Of a stretch of DNA of 64,000 bases, positions 33,891 through 47,100 are shown piece after piece (within the stretch, counting starts at the first letter, position 1; each line of letters opens with the position of its first letter). The notes beneath the pieces are model-generated. The model did not search any database and had not been told where the DNA came from. It worked only from the letters and a program-made list of their open reading frames with translations. Source of the stretch: Carettochelys insculpta (taxonomy: Eukaryota; Chordata; Testudines; Carettochelyidae); contig NC_134137.1 of assembly GCF_033958435.1 (NCBI RefSeq), forward strand, positions 107,704,501-107,768,500, in the 5' to 3' direction. Both the position numbers and the translations under genes were made by a program.

Positions 33891-34700
33891 CTGATGGCTA
33901 ATGACATTCCATATGGGAGTGCAATCAGCCCAATCCTGTTAAATATTATGATTAATGATCTCCTGGAGAGAATATGCAGGGAGGGATAGGTATTATTCTG
34001 TTCGTGAACCACAGTGCTATGTGTGTTAAACAGAGAAGACTTAAAATAGCTGTGGAGAGAATCAAAGAGATGCTCATGGAGATTTCAAAATAGGGAGACA
34101 CATGCAGATTTATGTTCTCATGTGCTAAAACAAAAGGAATTATCTTAACAAAGAGGAAGATTGTGGAAGAATTAAACATATATCTTGATATGGACAAAAC
34201 AAAACATAGGTTGTTTAAAAGTTTACATTCTTAGGAGTTATATTTGATAACTAACTGCAGAGGGTCATAGATATAATATCAGGAACAAATGTGAAGATGG
34301 GATGAACCTGGTTAAATAGTATTGCTGGAAAGAACTGGGGTGCAGATAAGAAGAACACACTGTTGATGCTGTGTAGGGCATTAATAAGTTATGTACTATG
34401 GCTGCCAAGCCTTTAATTCAGCTTCTAACTCTATGCTAAAAAAATTAGAACTGATTGAAGCCACACTCTGCAAATCTAATGGGGTACAAATGTTACGACT
34501 CTGTGGTGTGTATTACTGGTAGCAACAGAAAACAAGCCTATACTTTCAGGAATGAAATTGTTATACCTAACCTGTTGGGTTACGGTTAAAGGAAATAACA
34601 AAGAGAAGCGTACTAAATAAATATATGAGGACAATTGGGGATTAACTACACAAGAAATAACTGGGTGCCACAAACACCCAGGCTAACCGAGTTAAAAGCG
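33890..34700 (+). pseudogene. LINE RT C-terminal part, 3' half of the split element
   Basis: It resumes with NDIPYGSAISPILFNIM then INDLLERI (about 33901-33970), the PQGSxxSPILFN block. Further on an LCRALISYVLW...KKIRTD-like region (34370-34460) corresponds to the LYRALIRSxLDYG...LxxLD region of Jockey/I-type LINEs. Many stops. Confidence 0.6.
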
Positions 34701-34953
34701 GGGTAAAAAGGAAAATCTGGAAGATACTAAAATCTTTACTCCTGGGAAATCAAACTATAGCTGGACAGTTGCCTCTCCTGTTGCGGATATCATATTACTT
34801 AGTAAAACAAAGGGAAGACTAAGATTTCAGTTTATACGTGTCAAATGAGGTGATTCATCATTTCTAAATCTCTACTGATAGCTCCAGAGATGACAACATA
34901 GGTGGAGTGAGAACAGGCATTTGTGTTCCTGAATTTGGAATTAAGTAATCTAT

Positions 34954-37376
34954 GGACATGTCTACACTATGAAATAAAGTTGAATTTACCAAAGTCGAAT
35001 TTGTAGCACTTGATTTTACAAAGTCAAAGTTGAATGTTGGCACCTGCCCCCAAAGTCAGCTTAGTGTGTCCTCAGTAATTGCCAAAGTTCCACTGTTGCA
35101 GCAGTGTACTTTGGGAAGCTATCCCACAGTGCCCTGAGTGCCATTGCATTCTGGGTTGGGTTTTTTTTTGGCTGTGCATTATGGGAAAAAAAATTCCTGC
35201 AAGTGGTTGTGGTAGTGTGGTGTCATCTTCCCACACTGCGTTGCCCTCGAAAAAATGGCCTTTTTTTAGAGTCTCTTTCCCCAGTGAGATATTGTTTCAG
35301 TTGTCTGCATCATGGAACTTTTAATGAAATGTGCCCTAATAGTACCTAGTGTCATCTTCCTGGACTGCATTGCCCTCTTTCCTCTCTCTTTGAAACTAAA
35401 TGGCCAATTTTCAGAAGGAAATTAGGAAAAGTGGGGAATCCCAGAGGCATTGGTGTCTAGTGGTTAGCACCATTCAAAAGAAGAAGAGAAGGAAAGGCAG
35501 TGTGCCTTGCTTTCTGGTGGTTAGGTCACTCTTCCCCTATTGAAAATCAGTGGTCCCCTCTGGTGAAGGAACACTTTTCACGGGGCAGGGCAGCAAGTCA
35601 GGGAGCTGTCAATCCCACATATTATGGTGTCTTTTCTCCAGGTGTCTCTGCCATGCTAACAAGAACTTCAGTGGTCCCCTGGAGAAAGAACACCTTGAGT
35701 GTGAGCCTCCTGAGAAATCTGTACAGGAGCCAAATGGATCGGTAAAGGTGCTTGGGCTACCATCTATCTATGAGCATTTCACAAAACCTGGAAATTTACT
35801 TTCACTCAGTGGGGCTCGATGACTGTTGCCCCCATTCAAGAATTATTGTGCCTGAAAATGGCAATGGTGCCTTTCCCTGTTTTGACTGCCATGCTAACAG
35901 ACACCTCAGTGCTCCTGTGGGGAAAGAACACCTTTCACGGGCAGGGCAGCAGTCAGGGAGCTCTCATTCCCACATATTACAGTGTCTGTTCTCCAGGTTT
36001 CTGTTTTCCCCCTGTGAAATGCAGCAAATGGGACAGTGCAGACACATGCAGCTCCCCTGAGCTACATGCTTTGGGAAGTAGGGGGAGGGGAGGCAGCCCA
36101 CAATATGGCCAGTTGCAGTGCCAGTCCCCAAAACCTCTGGAGCCAGGGGCCCCTCAGAGGCTCCCGTTAGCATAGTGCAGGTACTGGGATATAGGAGGGC
36201 CAGCCCACAATGCATCTTTGGCCAGGATTGGCCCCCCAAGCCTCTGGGGCTTCTCAGAGGAGGCTCCTTTTAGTATGGTGCAGCACCAGGACGTAGGGAA
36301 GGACCCATGGGAGGAGCAGCCAAGGGCTTCTGTTGATGAAAGCAACAGCTAGCCTCCGAAAATGTCCACCACATGGGGGAGACTTCCCCCCAGCAACAGC
36401 CAGCCCCTGAAAATCTTTGCTGCACGGGGAGACTTTCCCCAGTGACAGCCAGCCCCTGAAAATCTTTCCCACCTTTGGATCCTTCACTATGCACAAGCCA
36501 GGACGTGGTGCTGTCTGGTTCACACTGGACCAGAGGCACATGTGTTTGTTGGGTTGGGGGCTAGCCATGTGGTGATGTTGGCTGGGGGATAGACCCCGGC
36601 TGCTTGGTACCTGTAGAGGGACAGGGGGCTGCCCCCATACAAATGTGAACTACAGAAAAGAAGTTTCTCAGACTCTCATGCAAGCATGTCCCCACAGCCT
36701 AGTCCACATGTTGTGCCATGGGGTGGGGTCTGGCCCACTTGTTGGTGCTGTGGGGGAGGCTAGCCACATGGTGAGGTGGGAGCTAGACCCCTGATTGCAT
36801 GGCACCTATGGAGGAGTGTGGTCAAAAAATATATTGGCCTCTCCTGCTATATCCTGTGCAGGGAAGAAGGCTTCACCCCATGCAGGGGAGGACATGTCAC
36901 CCTGCTGTTTGATGTGCTGCTGTCTCGTCCCAACAGCCAAACCACCATGTGGCGTGGCAGGGGCTAGCCACCAGCGGAACTTATATCCTGGCTCTCCTGA
37001 TGGCTCCATGCTGGGGCTTTTTTTCACGGCTAGATGCAATCGCCATGCTGATCATAAAGATATGAAATCAAAATGCTGGGCTTCCTGTTTCCTACTTCCT
37101 GCACTCCTGGGGAGCATGGGAGGTGAAAGCAGACAGAATGTACACCTGTTGGGCGGGGTGGAATACTCATCAGACACATCTGGAGGCCGATAAAATTGAT
37201 TTAAATTAACAGTTTCCACACTGGGATTAATCTGACCTTTTATATTCAGACTTGGAATTGGGCACAGTTGGAATAAGAACATTGACTTTAGTGCTCCCAC
37301 AAAGTGACCTAATGGTATTTGCAGTGAAGACAGTAATATTGTAAAATCGACTTTATGCTGTAGTGTAGACATAGAC
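34954..37376. mobile_element. 2.4-kb non-autonomous DNA transposon with 3-bp TSD
   Basis: The left TIR GGACATGTCTACACTATG then AAATAAAGTTGAATTTA pairs with the inverted right TIR GTCTATGTCTACACTACA then GCATAAAGTCGATTTTA. Both sides carry TAT (34951-34953 and 37377-37379). The interior has no transposase. It has two diverged direct repeats: GGAAAGAACACCTTTCACGG type at about 35550-35640 and 35890-36000, and CCAGCCCACAATGCATC type at about 36090-36290. A 3-bp TSD suggests a PIF/Harbinger or CACTA-type mechanism, but TAT is not the usual TWA. Confidence 0.65.
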
Positions 37377-37379
37377 TAT

Positions 37380-38164
37380 GAAACTATCCAGTTTTGCAGC
37401 CATTATGACAACCTAATTGAGGGCCATACTATTGGCAATGGCTTGGATAAGGGATGCATGCCAACTATGACTGCTATCCTATCCGACTCTTTATTTGGAA
37501 CAAAGGCAATTACAAAGGGAACCTTGGAAAGTAGGCATGACTTAACCAAATGAAATATAGTTCCTAATGACAGAGGGAGTATAATTAAATACATGTATAG
37601 TACAGTGTGGATTCTAGTGAGTGCTAGAATACCAAATAATTAAATGGGAAATTAAACAGTGAAAAATGTCTTAAAAAATGAAGTGGTTGGTATCAAGATC
37701 CTTCTGAGGAAACAGAACTTCAAAAGTTTGGTGAAGACAGAACTTTAGATGGAACACCAAGAACTATGTACCAAAGACAGAAAAAGAACAAAGGATCTAA
37801 GAATATGTCCTAAACTTTAGGACAGCTATAATAGAAGTGAGGTAACTATATTTAGAGTGGAAACAGGTCACTGTGACCTAAATGGTAATATTTATTGCTA
37901 AACCAGCCAAAAGATGGGCTCTGCAGTCCTTGTAACATCCAAAAAATAGTTAAGCATCTGCTGTGCCAATACAGGGAAAAATGCAGAGAAAAATATATTT
38001 CTGAAGAAGTGAGATGCTTCAGGGTGAAAAAAAATATAGTCTGAAAGGACTGCTGAGAGTACCAAGAAAGTAGGATAGAATTAAGAAAAAAACACCAGAT
38101 TTGTTTCTATACCCCAGCTGCTCTGTGCCACTGCAGTGGTGAAAAGGAGCTGTAATAAATCAAC
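37380..38164. other. No gene seen
   Basis: AT-rich sequence between two DNA transposons; no feature supported. Confidence 0.4.
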
Positions 38165-38167
38165 TAT

Positions 38168-39508
38168 GGGTGCGTCTATACTAGCCGGCTACTTCGAAGT
38201 AGCCGGCACAACGTCAAAATAGCGCACGTTGCGTCTACACACACCAGCTGCGTCTACACGTGCACGCTACTTCGAAGTAGCGGCACCAACTTCGACGTTA
38301 GGCGGCGAGACGTCGAAGTCGCTAACTTCATGAGGAGATAGGAATAGCGCCCTACTTCGACGTTCAACGTCTAAGTAGGGACCGTGTAGACGATCCGCGT
38401 CCCGCAACGTCGAAATTGCTGGGTCCTCCATGGCGGCCATCAGCTGGGGGGTTGAGAGATGCTCTCTCTCCAGCCCCTGCGGGGCTCTATGGTCACCGTG
38501 GGCAGCAGCCCTTAGCCCAGGGCTTCTGGCTGCTTCTGCGGCAGCTGGGGATCTATGCTGCAGGCACAGGGTCTGCAACCAGTTGTCAGCTCTGTGGATC
38601 TTGTGTTGTTTAGTGCAACTGTGTCTGGGAGGGGCCTTTTAAGGGAGCGGCTGGCTGTTGAGTCCGCCCTGTGACCCTGTCTGCAGCTGTGCCTGGCATC
38701 CCTATTTCGATGTGTGCTACTTTGACGTGTAGATGTTCCCTCGCTGCGCCTATTTTGATGTTGGGCTGAGCAACGTCGAAGTTGAACATCGACGTTGCCG
38801 GCCCTGGAGGACGTGTAGACGTTATTCATCGAAATAGACTATTTCGATGTCGCAACATCGAAATAAGCTATTTCGATGTTGGCTGCACGTGTAGACGTAG
38901 CCACCGTGTGCTATTTCGATGTTGAAATTGATGTTAGGAGGCTAGACATAGAAATCGTTATTCCCATCCAAAGATGGGAATAGCACCTTACATCGACATT
39001 GAACGTCGAAGTAGGGTATGTGTAGATGATCCACATCCCGCTACTTTGAAATAGCGGGGTCCTCCATGGCGGCCATCAGCTGAGGGGTTGAGAGACGCTC
39101 TGTCCAGCCCTTGTGGCCTCTATGGTTACTGTGCACAGCAGCCCTTAACTCAGGGCTTCTGGCTGCTGCAGCTGGGGGTCCATGCTGCGTTCACAGGGTC
39201 TGCAACCAGTTGTCAGCTCTGTGGATTTCGTGCTGTGCAGGCCAAGTGTGTCTGGGAGGGGCCCTTTAAGGGAGTGGCTTGGGGCTTTGCTGGCCTCTTA
39301 TTTTGACAGGGAGCACTTGTGTGTGTGGACGCTCCACATTTCCTTCCAGGGCAGCTCCTTTCAACGTTCTCCGTCGTTACTTTGACGTTGAACATCGACG
39401 GCACCAGCCCTGGAGGACGAGTAGATGATACGCGTGGAAGTAGCCTATTTCGATGTACTTACATCGAAATAGGCTACTTCGACGTAGTGTGCTAGTGTAG
39501 ATGTACCC
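38168..39508. mobile_element. Tandem Harbinger-related MITE, 3-bp TSD
   Basis: The left end GGGTGCGTCTATACTAG and the inverted right end GGGTACATCTACACTAG are TIRs, with TAT on both sides (38165-38167 and 39509-39511). Inside, two head-to-tail copies share GGGTCCTCCATGGCGGCCAT, CTCAGGGCTTCTGGCTGC, GGGTCTGCAACCAGTTGTCA and GTGTCTGGGAGGGGCC. Copy 1 is about 38225-38900 and copy 2 about 38905-39508, joined at a TIR-like CGTGTAGACGTAGCC. The segment AGGCCAAGTGTGTCTGGGAG also matches, inverted, the autonomous Harbinger near 58955-58975, so the MITE is related to that lineage. TTCGAAGTAGC-type motifs recur in both. Confidence 0.7.
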
Positions 39509-39511
39509 TAT

Positions 39512-40234
39512 AAGCCTCATGTTTATGGCTACTTTGTGTACTACTTTGCTCCTTGTGTAGTTGCCTGCTTCTTTGAAAATGGAGTATAAAAATGCAACCA
39601 AATTAAAATGCTATTACTTTTACACCCTCTTTGTGTGTATTTTCATGAGTGCAAATGACTACACAAGATGTTAGGCAAAAAAGAATTAAGCCTACAGTCC
39701 TTAAATTTCCATTAACCAGAGTCATGTTCAAATAACTAGCATAAATTATCAAACAACTTCACAATAGATCTCTTGCTAGCTCAGCCAACATTCCAATCAC
39801 ATTATTTTTCTCTCACAAAGTCTTATTAAATCTTAACTTCAGTAAAAGCATCTGGTAAGTCTGAGAAATCACTACTGATCTATGTTTGGATACAGTACAT
39901 CATGCATTTTTCCCTAGCTTTGTCACTCCCTAATTCTTATTAAAGGAGATTTCAATTTCTCTTTCTTAAAACCTTATTTACATATCCAAACTTTTTATTA
40001 TCATGTAAGTTTACTTATTTTTTTTAATTTTCTAAATTGTTGATCACTTCTGACAGGTTCCTATATCTTAATTCTGATCTAATCTGCCCATAAAGTTATA
40101 TTTTGTTCTCCTTTAGTTTCTAAGTCTCTTGCTGAAGCTTCTTCAAGCTTATTTCTTAGAGTAAACGTTGCTTTTAGTGTTCTTATTGTAGATTCCTTTA
40201 GGCTTACATTCTTCAGATCACTGACTAAAAGAAG
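39512..40234. other. No gene seen
   Basis: AT-rich intergenic sequence with nothing recognisable. Confidence 0.4.
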
Positions 40235-40236
40235 TA

Positions 40237-41299
40237 CAGTCCTACCCCGAGATACACCTGTTCAGGTTATGAGAATTCAGCTTTGCAACAAGTTTGATTT
40301 AAAGCCCCTACCTCATCTTACGAGGCATTTCCTCGAATTTACGAGGACCGATTTCAATTTCGTGTGCCTCAGCGGGACGGAGATATCTTGCAGGGGGAGA
40401 AAGGCTGCTGCTCCAGGCAACAGCTGCCCACAGCTGCACCCTGCCCGGCATGTCTCTCCGCAGCGCTCGGTGGCAGTTTCCCGGAGCCCCCAGCCCAGCC
40501 TTTACCTGTGTCTGGTCTGGGTCTCGGCCTCGGCTCTACAGCAGCAACGCACCCCAGCACAGCCAGTGGCCACAGGCTCCCAGGTGCTCCCGCCAGACGT
40601 GGCTGCTGGGTGCACAGCCCATCCCGGCCCCACCCCTGCCGCTTGTTCCCTGGGTGGCTAGGGGACCGCCACTGCCTGCCCTACGCACCTGTGCCTTGGG
40701 CGCTGCTTGCCACCTGTGGCATTCCTTTGCATTTAGCGCCTCAGCCGCCGATGGCGGGACCACTCTGCCGCGCAGCCCTGCAAGAGTTAGGCATCGCCCC
40801 TTGCCAACTGGGGGCCTCCTGTGCCTGCCTAGCTCCCTGCATGGCCAGCCCCTGACACTGCCCCCTCCCCACATAACCTAAGCTGAGCTCAGGAGGGGCT
40901 GCCTCCCCGTGCCCTGCTCTGCCCTACCCACCCCCTTGCACCGGCCCCGCTTCTGCAGCTGCGGGCAGCTATATGGCTTTGCGCACCCCCCACAGGCGCT
41001 CTTCGATTTCCATTCCCCTGTCTCTGCAGGTAAACAGACATATTGTAGGGTAATTAATGAAGGGAAAATGCCTTGTTAGGTTGTGTTATGATAACTAATG
41101 TTAACTATTGAAGTAATTGTGTTCATTTTAATGGGATTTGGTGTGGTTTTAGCATAAATGGGTGTAAATTTTGGGGCTCAGGAATGCATAAATTTTTTTC
41201 CCATTGAAATTAAAGGTAATTACGTTTTCGACTTACAAGAATTCGCCCTAAGAGGAGTTTTTCAGGAATGAATTACCCTCGTAAGGCAGGGGAAGATTG
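40237..41299. mobile_element. 1.06-kb DNA transposon with TA TSD
   Basis: The left end CAGTCCTACCCCGAGATACA and the inverted right end CAATCTTCCCCTGCCTTACG are imperfect TIRs flanked by TA (40235-40236 and 41300-41301). Sub-terminal TTACGAGGCATTTCCTCGAA and the inverted CTTGTAAGTCGAAAACG resemble pogo/Tigger-type ends. The GC-rich middle (40380-40990) yields open frames on both strands that I take as composition artefacts. Confidence 0.65.
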
Positions 41300-41301
41300 T
41301 A

Positions 41302-42670
41302 ACCTGCTTATAAAGTCACTAGGTAGAGAAAAGAATGCAAAAAAAGTATGTCTTTAACTTGATTTTACAAATGGATGTATACAATAGACTTAAGGAAGGG
41401 AATTCCACAATCTGCAAGGCTTGGTAGAAAGTGCCATATTTAATTACACCAGAATATCTATTTAATACCTTGTTTGGTTCTTGTTTAAAAGTACTTTGGA
41501 GCTAGAAAAGAACAAATAAATCACATAAGTATCAAGAATCTTAACAGAAAATCTAGTCAAATATTTAAGCAGGTCTGTTGGTGAATTTAAACAGATAACT
41601 GGAACAGTATAAAGGAAATTCTGACTTCCAGTTAACAGTGCTGTTCCACCAGTTTGAGCCTAATAGTTTCCTGGCAACTCATAAACACGGAAACACATTC
41701 GACTTACTGAAAGTCAAGATTTACAAGATAAACATTTCACTTTGCTAAATACTAAAATGAACATGAAGTCTGGATTTAGTCCATTTATTCAAGTCTATTG
41801 CACTTGGTTTTAAAATCACACAGCTACAGTGAACAAGGTGAATGAGTATAGTATTTATGAATACAGGCTTTCAAAAGGGCAAATTCAGCAAATTGTAATG
41901 AAGTATAATTATATAAGTTTAACATAGGTAGGCCCCATCCCTGCAATTTTTGCTTGGCCTTTGAAAAATTACTGATTCCTGTTCCATTCTATCCATGTCT
42001 TCAAAAAAATTAATCAATTCTTCTCCACCCTCTCACATCCCATTTGCACGACTAAGAATGAACAATGTACTTTCCATTTGTTTAAATAAATTAGATTACC
42101 AGACATTGCAGAAAACCTGAGTATGCCCTGTTTCGGGTGGGTGTCTGTCCTGATTTTACATAAAGCAGTTTTACTGCCTGTTTTGTAGACATATCTGGCT
42201 TTCAAATGAGGGTACATAAGGGTATATGTAGACTTTCTGTGTCCAATACAGCCTCTAGTTGCCACTTGTGGTTAATGGGACACTGCGGTGTGGCAATTCG
42301 GCTCTGGAGCTGCATGTGGCTCTTGGAGCCTTTAATTGCAGCTCCTCCTATAGCCACACGAGTGCCGCCTGCCCGTGCATGTATCCCACCCTGGTGGAAG
42401 AAGCACATGACATGTCCAGTGGTGGCAGTCCTGGCAGCCCCAGTGATTCCTCCAGTCCCAGTAGCTCAAGCAACAGTGATGGCTCTGGTTGCCCTGCTGA
42501 GTTGCCGGCATTTATTTAGAGGTGGGGACTGGGGGAGCCTCGCTGTGGGGCAGGGGCTGTGAGGACTATAGAAAGATGCCAACCACAAGTGTGGCAATCT
42601 TTCAATTCCCATTACACGCCACTGATGTAGCTTGTCCATGGAAGCAAGTGTCACACAGCCCACGTCAACG
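41302..42670. other. No gene seen; GC-richer patch at 42280-42520
   Basis: An 86-codon frame at 42259-42519 ends in a serine-rich stretch; I recognise no domain. No splice context supports an exon. Confidence 0.35.
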
Positions 42671-42680
42671 GAGTCTGGGT

Positions 42681-42835
42681 GTTAGTACTCTCAAAATAAC
42701 TCTATAAATGGCATTTTGAAGTTATGTTTCAGGCCACAGCTCAGGGATGAGGGTGGATTTCAAGGCCTGACCTCCAGCCTAAGACATGACTTCAAAGTGC
42801 TGTCTATATAGTTATTTTGGGAGCACTAGTCCTGC
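42681..42835. repeat. Short foldback (MITE-like) repeat
   Basis: The left arm TTAGTACTCTCAAAATAACT then CTATAAATGGCATTTTGAAG pairs with the inverted right arm TAGTGCTCCCAAAATAACTA then TATAGACAGCACTTTGAAG. The spacer is about 35 bp. Confidence 0.6.
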
Positions 42836-43147
42836 TAGCCCAACTCTTTTAATGTGGGTTGAGAATCTTCTTCAGGGTGTGTAGACTTATCCTATGTCTT
42901 AAGTCGCTTTTGAAAATAGGACTTAGCCATTTTGCAGACCTTGCAATGCTGAGCAGAGCAACATCAAAATATTTTTTAAAAATCTGGGCTGTATCTCTGC
43001 TGCAGGAAGATAAACAAGATGATTTCTTATTTCCCTTCTTAAGCACCAAAATTCAAATTACCAATGTCTACTTCGGGACAAATGCCATGTTCTTACAACC
43101 CTTTTCCTACCAAACTCCTCTAGAGTCCGGTGGCAATTTTGGGTTAA

Positions 43148-44142
43148 TGTAAGCCGATGCCCAGGTGCCAGCTAAAGGTCCGGTGGGGCAAAGGGGGCGA
43201 TGCCACACCAGCAGCTACGCTAAGCAGCCAGGGCAGGCTGGGTTCTTTGGTTTGTGTTTAGTTTGGGTACAGCAGCAAGAGGAAAATTACACTTAGAGAG
43301 GCTTTAACAGTTATTTTTATTTATACAAAGATAGAAACAATTTAACTAAGACAAATGATTAAAGTACAAGTTAGTACTTGTGGTTTTTAAAGGGGAAACA
43401 ACACAATTTAACTTAAGAAAAGTTTTAGACAAACTAGCTAGCTTAAACTAATACAATTAATGTGTACACAAGAAAGGCAAGTTGCAGGTGTGATTTTCAC
43501 CCCTGCCTCTTAGACCTGGTGGAACCAGAGTCCTTCCCTCAATTCCTATAGGAAAGAAGTGTAATACAGGTGTAATTCTTACCCCTGCCTCCTAGATCCG
43601 GTGTGACCCAGAAACTTTCTCTCAATCCCTCAGGAAGACGTAGATACGAACCAGGTGTCCCCAGTCTCGGGAATTAATTCCAGACCTGGCCAGCAGGTGT
43701 AGGTGATTGAAACTCAAAGAGGGGGGTGGTCTGCCAAGCCCCTTTATACTCCTTTTGTCACATACGCTTCTTCCTGGTCTAAAGTGGCCAATCCGGAGGA
43801 ATATGTTTGAACCCCAGGTTTCCCAGGGAAAGTGCAAGGCTCAATTCGTACCTGTGAATTGTGGACAATTGGGCACCTTTGGAGGTGATGGGTGGGGTTC
43901 CCTGTTCTTCCTGTGGAAGTGATCAAGGCGTGTCAATTACCGAGATCAGCCAGAAGGGCGGCCATTAGCTAGCCCATTCACTGTCTGGTTTTTGTGTATA
44001 GTAGAGAGGCTGGGCGAGACAGCACACCTGTGTTCCCAGGACATCAAAGGCTGCCTGTCTCCCCTGCTTATTTCTCTCTCTGTCTCTCCCAGTGGGGGGG
44101 AGAAGAAGAAAAGGCCAAGTGGGGGGTTCATGTCTGGCTACA
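43148..44142 (-). mobile_element. Solo LTR, perfect 5-bp TSD GTTAA
   Basis: On the minus strand it runs from TGTAGCCAGACATGAACC to CCGGC-type sequence ending GGCTTACA. GTTAA lies on both sides (43143-43147 and 44143-44147). A TATA-like GTATAAAGGGG is at about 43740-43750, and an AATAAA within ATAAATAAAAATAAC is at about 43310-43326, both in the right order for U3-R-U5. No internal retroviral genes adjoin it, so it is the product of LTR-LTR recombination. Its 5' end matches the LTR at 48125. Confidence 0.85.
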
Positions 44143-44159
44143 GTTAATAAATACAAGCT

Positions 44160-47100
44160 TATGCCCTCAGTGTCTGCTTTATCTTTGCAGAAGACGTGAT
44201 ACAAATTTAGATAGATTTACATAGATTTACAGACATGAAGACTACTGTGAGAGAATGCTTTCATTTTGTAAAGACACTGAAGTAACTAATTATTCCATTG
44301 ACACTGATAGACAAACTATACTATTGTTGTATTTCAGTACAACATGTTAATGATTGAAATTGGGGTGAAATAACCCTCATTTCCAATTTCACATTTGCTT
44401 GAGTTGTTGTCAGTGTCATTAGAATACCGTCATTTTGGAAGAATATAGAATCTGGACTTGTAAGGTGATGAGCACTCACAATTCCAATTGAAAGCAATGG
44501 GAGAGAAATATGCTCAGGACTTTTTAGAGAAGCTCAGTACCTCACAGAATTAGTGATTTTTGAAATAGGATTGTAAGAAACTTAATTCTACATGATTTTA
44601 AGTTGTTCCTACTTTTTATTATGGACAGAATGTCATCATAGAACATTTTCAGATGAAAATAATGATTATGAGCCTTAACGTTTTTACACTAAGTAATGAA
44701 TTTTGAAATTGAAATTCTCTCCACTTCCTACACAAACCTGTAATCAGACTTTGTACAGGGAACTTCTTACTGGCTGGAGTGAAGGAATTCTACGCCAAAC
44801 CATTAGGTGGACCATTGTGCTACAACACAGACTGTCAATAGTTCCCATGTTAACTTATGGCTTGAAAAGCAGTTGCTTCGTCTCTGCTTTCCCCACAAAT
44901 GAACGATGGGTCACTGAATCCAGGGACCTGCCCTCACCCATCTCTCTATGGGTCAAATCTGAAGAAGCTGGTCATACCCATGAAAGCTCATTACCTAATA
45001 AATAAATTTGTTGTCTTTAAGGTGGTTCAGGACTGCTTGGTTTTTTTTGTTTTGTTTTGTTTGCCATCTATCCTAGATACCTAACAATCCTCCTTTCCAT
45101 GCCAGCCTTATTTGGAGCTGGCATGGAATATCCTTCTGTGGTGTGCTGGCATTTGGACCTCCTGCTGTGTGGTTATTGTGTCCATGTGTATACCCATGCA
45201 GACAAGTTTAGGTGGCCTGGATTATGTGGACAATCTTGCCTAAGCTTCCAGGCTGGAGTGAATTTCATCCTAAACAAGCACTAATTAAGGCAGTCAGTAC
45301 ACTTCTGAAAACAAATATCAAAGATGAGTCATGAAAAATGCTTCCTGAAATCTATCATTTAGGATATTTTCCCCGCCCATTTTCTTGTTGTGCTTGAAGC
45401 TCTTCTCCAACCATTCCCAAACACAGGCTAAGGCGGAAAAAATATTCAGAGTTGGGTTTTAGCAAAATGGACTGAGTGGCCTCTGTTCAGTATAATAGAA
45501 ACTAATTTTAACCCCCCTGACTCTTTTGCTCCTGTCCTGTGACATAGGAATCCATCATCTACATCAAAACTAAGTGAAAATATGTAACGTATTTTTATTT
45601 GTATCTAGGCAAAATGAGTTCTGATTCTAGTTTCCAATGGATGGGTGTCCACAGCACAAAAATACTTAAATTCCCTCTAACTGGCATTGCTTCAAATTCA
45701 GAAAGATCAAGGGTTGCTTGCTCACGGAGGCTGAGCTATCCTCTCTCCACAATACACGGTTTTCCCCACTCAGTGAGGAAATATGCAGTGCAGTGTGCCT
45801 ATGCTGTACTCTTTCTGTGGATAAACAGAGGATTTAGGTCTGAACTTTTCTTAAGTAATTTCCTTTGGCACTTAAAAATATATTTAAGAATATGGGTCTG
45901 ACTTCCACTGCACAATTAAATGAAGACAAAGAAAATCACAAGAATGCTTATTTCCAGTTACCCTTCAGGAAAACAAAACAAAACAAAAAACCACCTTTCT
46001 GTGTGCGCTTTGGAATACAATACATATTTTCAGACTAATTCCTTGTGGTTTCATTATGGAAAAAAATGTCATGTGAACTGTGTTTGGTGACTAATGTACA
46101 TTAATAAAATTCCCTGGCATGATAATAGATTTTGCAGCAGTTTAGTCATATTAGACTCTCAAATATAAGACACACATTTAAATTATTCAGCATGTAGCAG
46201 CACAGAGATATTAGACTGTTTAATAAAACTTCAGCTTTTGGCAGATAATCCATCCAGTGAAGTATGTAAGAATGATCTCTCAGCTTCTAACAGATTCTAG
46301 TTTTAATAAAAATATTTCAGACTGTTTATGTTATTTTAAGAGTTTATTGTCATTAAACCACTTTAACTAATTTGAAAGTGCAGAAAAAATACTCAAAAAT
46401 CCTATACAAGCCTGTAAAAGTAGATTATTAAAATACATTAAAATAGCACAGTTACCCAGCATTGCTCAGGGCTTTAAGGAGGGACTCAGGGGAGGGAACT
46501 TGGGGTGGGAGTGCAGAACTCAGGGTTGGGGGTGCTGGAGTTAGGGGTTGGAGTGACAAGGGGCTCATAGTGTGATGACAGAATCTGATCCACAGAAATG
46601 TACAAAGTTGTCCTATGTAAACCATAAGCCCATGTGTTCCCCAAAGACACTAGCTGCCCTTTCTCTGAACTCTCTGCTCCCCATCAGCAGCCAAAGGTCA
46701 TCTCTAATATAAATAGTAGGTACTATTAACCCTCTTTAATCAGGTGACAAGTGGACAACATGGTTTTATTTATACATTTATTTTTCTACATATTTTTATA
46801 ATTTTGTAAGAGAAATATTGAGGGAAAGTAATTTGCTTTCATAGTATATACTGGTGGATGTGGAAGGTGGATCTAACTATGGTGGATGGTGAGTCAAATC
46901 CTGAGGGAAATCTTGTTAGAAGTACAACCGCAGAAAGTTGTACCAGGCTTCTAGTTAGATATACATATTATGTGAACATCAATTCCTTCAAGCTTATTGA
47001 ACCTACACCAGCCCTTTTAAATCTGGTTTTAATGCTCATCTTCTAACCTTGCCCCTCCCAAAAACCTTCAATATTTTTGGATGCATCTCAGTGGATGCCA

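Noticed and set aside
38416..38642. Small open frames repeated at about 38.5 and 39.1 kb
   Set aside because: They are the two copies of the MITE monomer, not paralogous genes.
40269..40881. Overlapping open frames of 112-163 codons on both strands
   Set aside because: They lie in the GC-rich middle of a TA-flanked non-autonomous element and show no domain or splice context.
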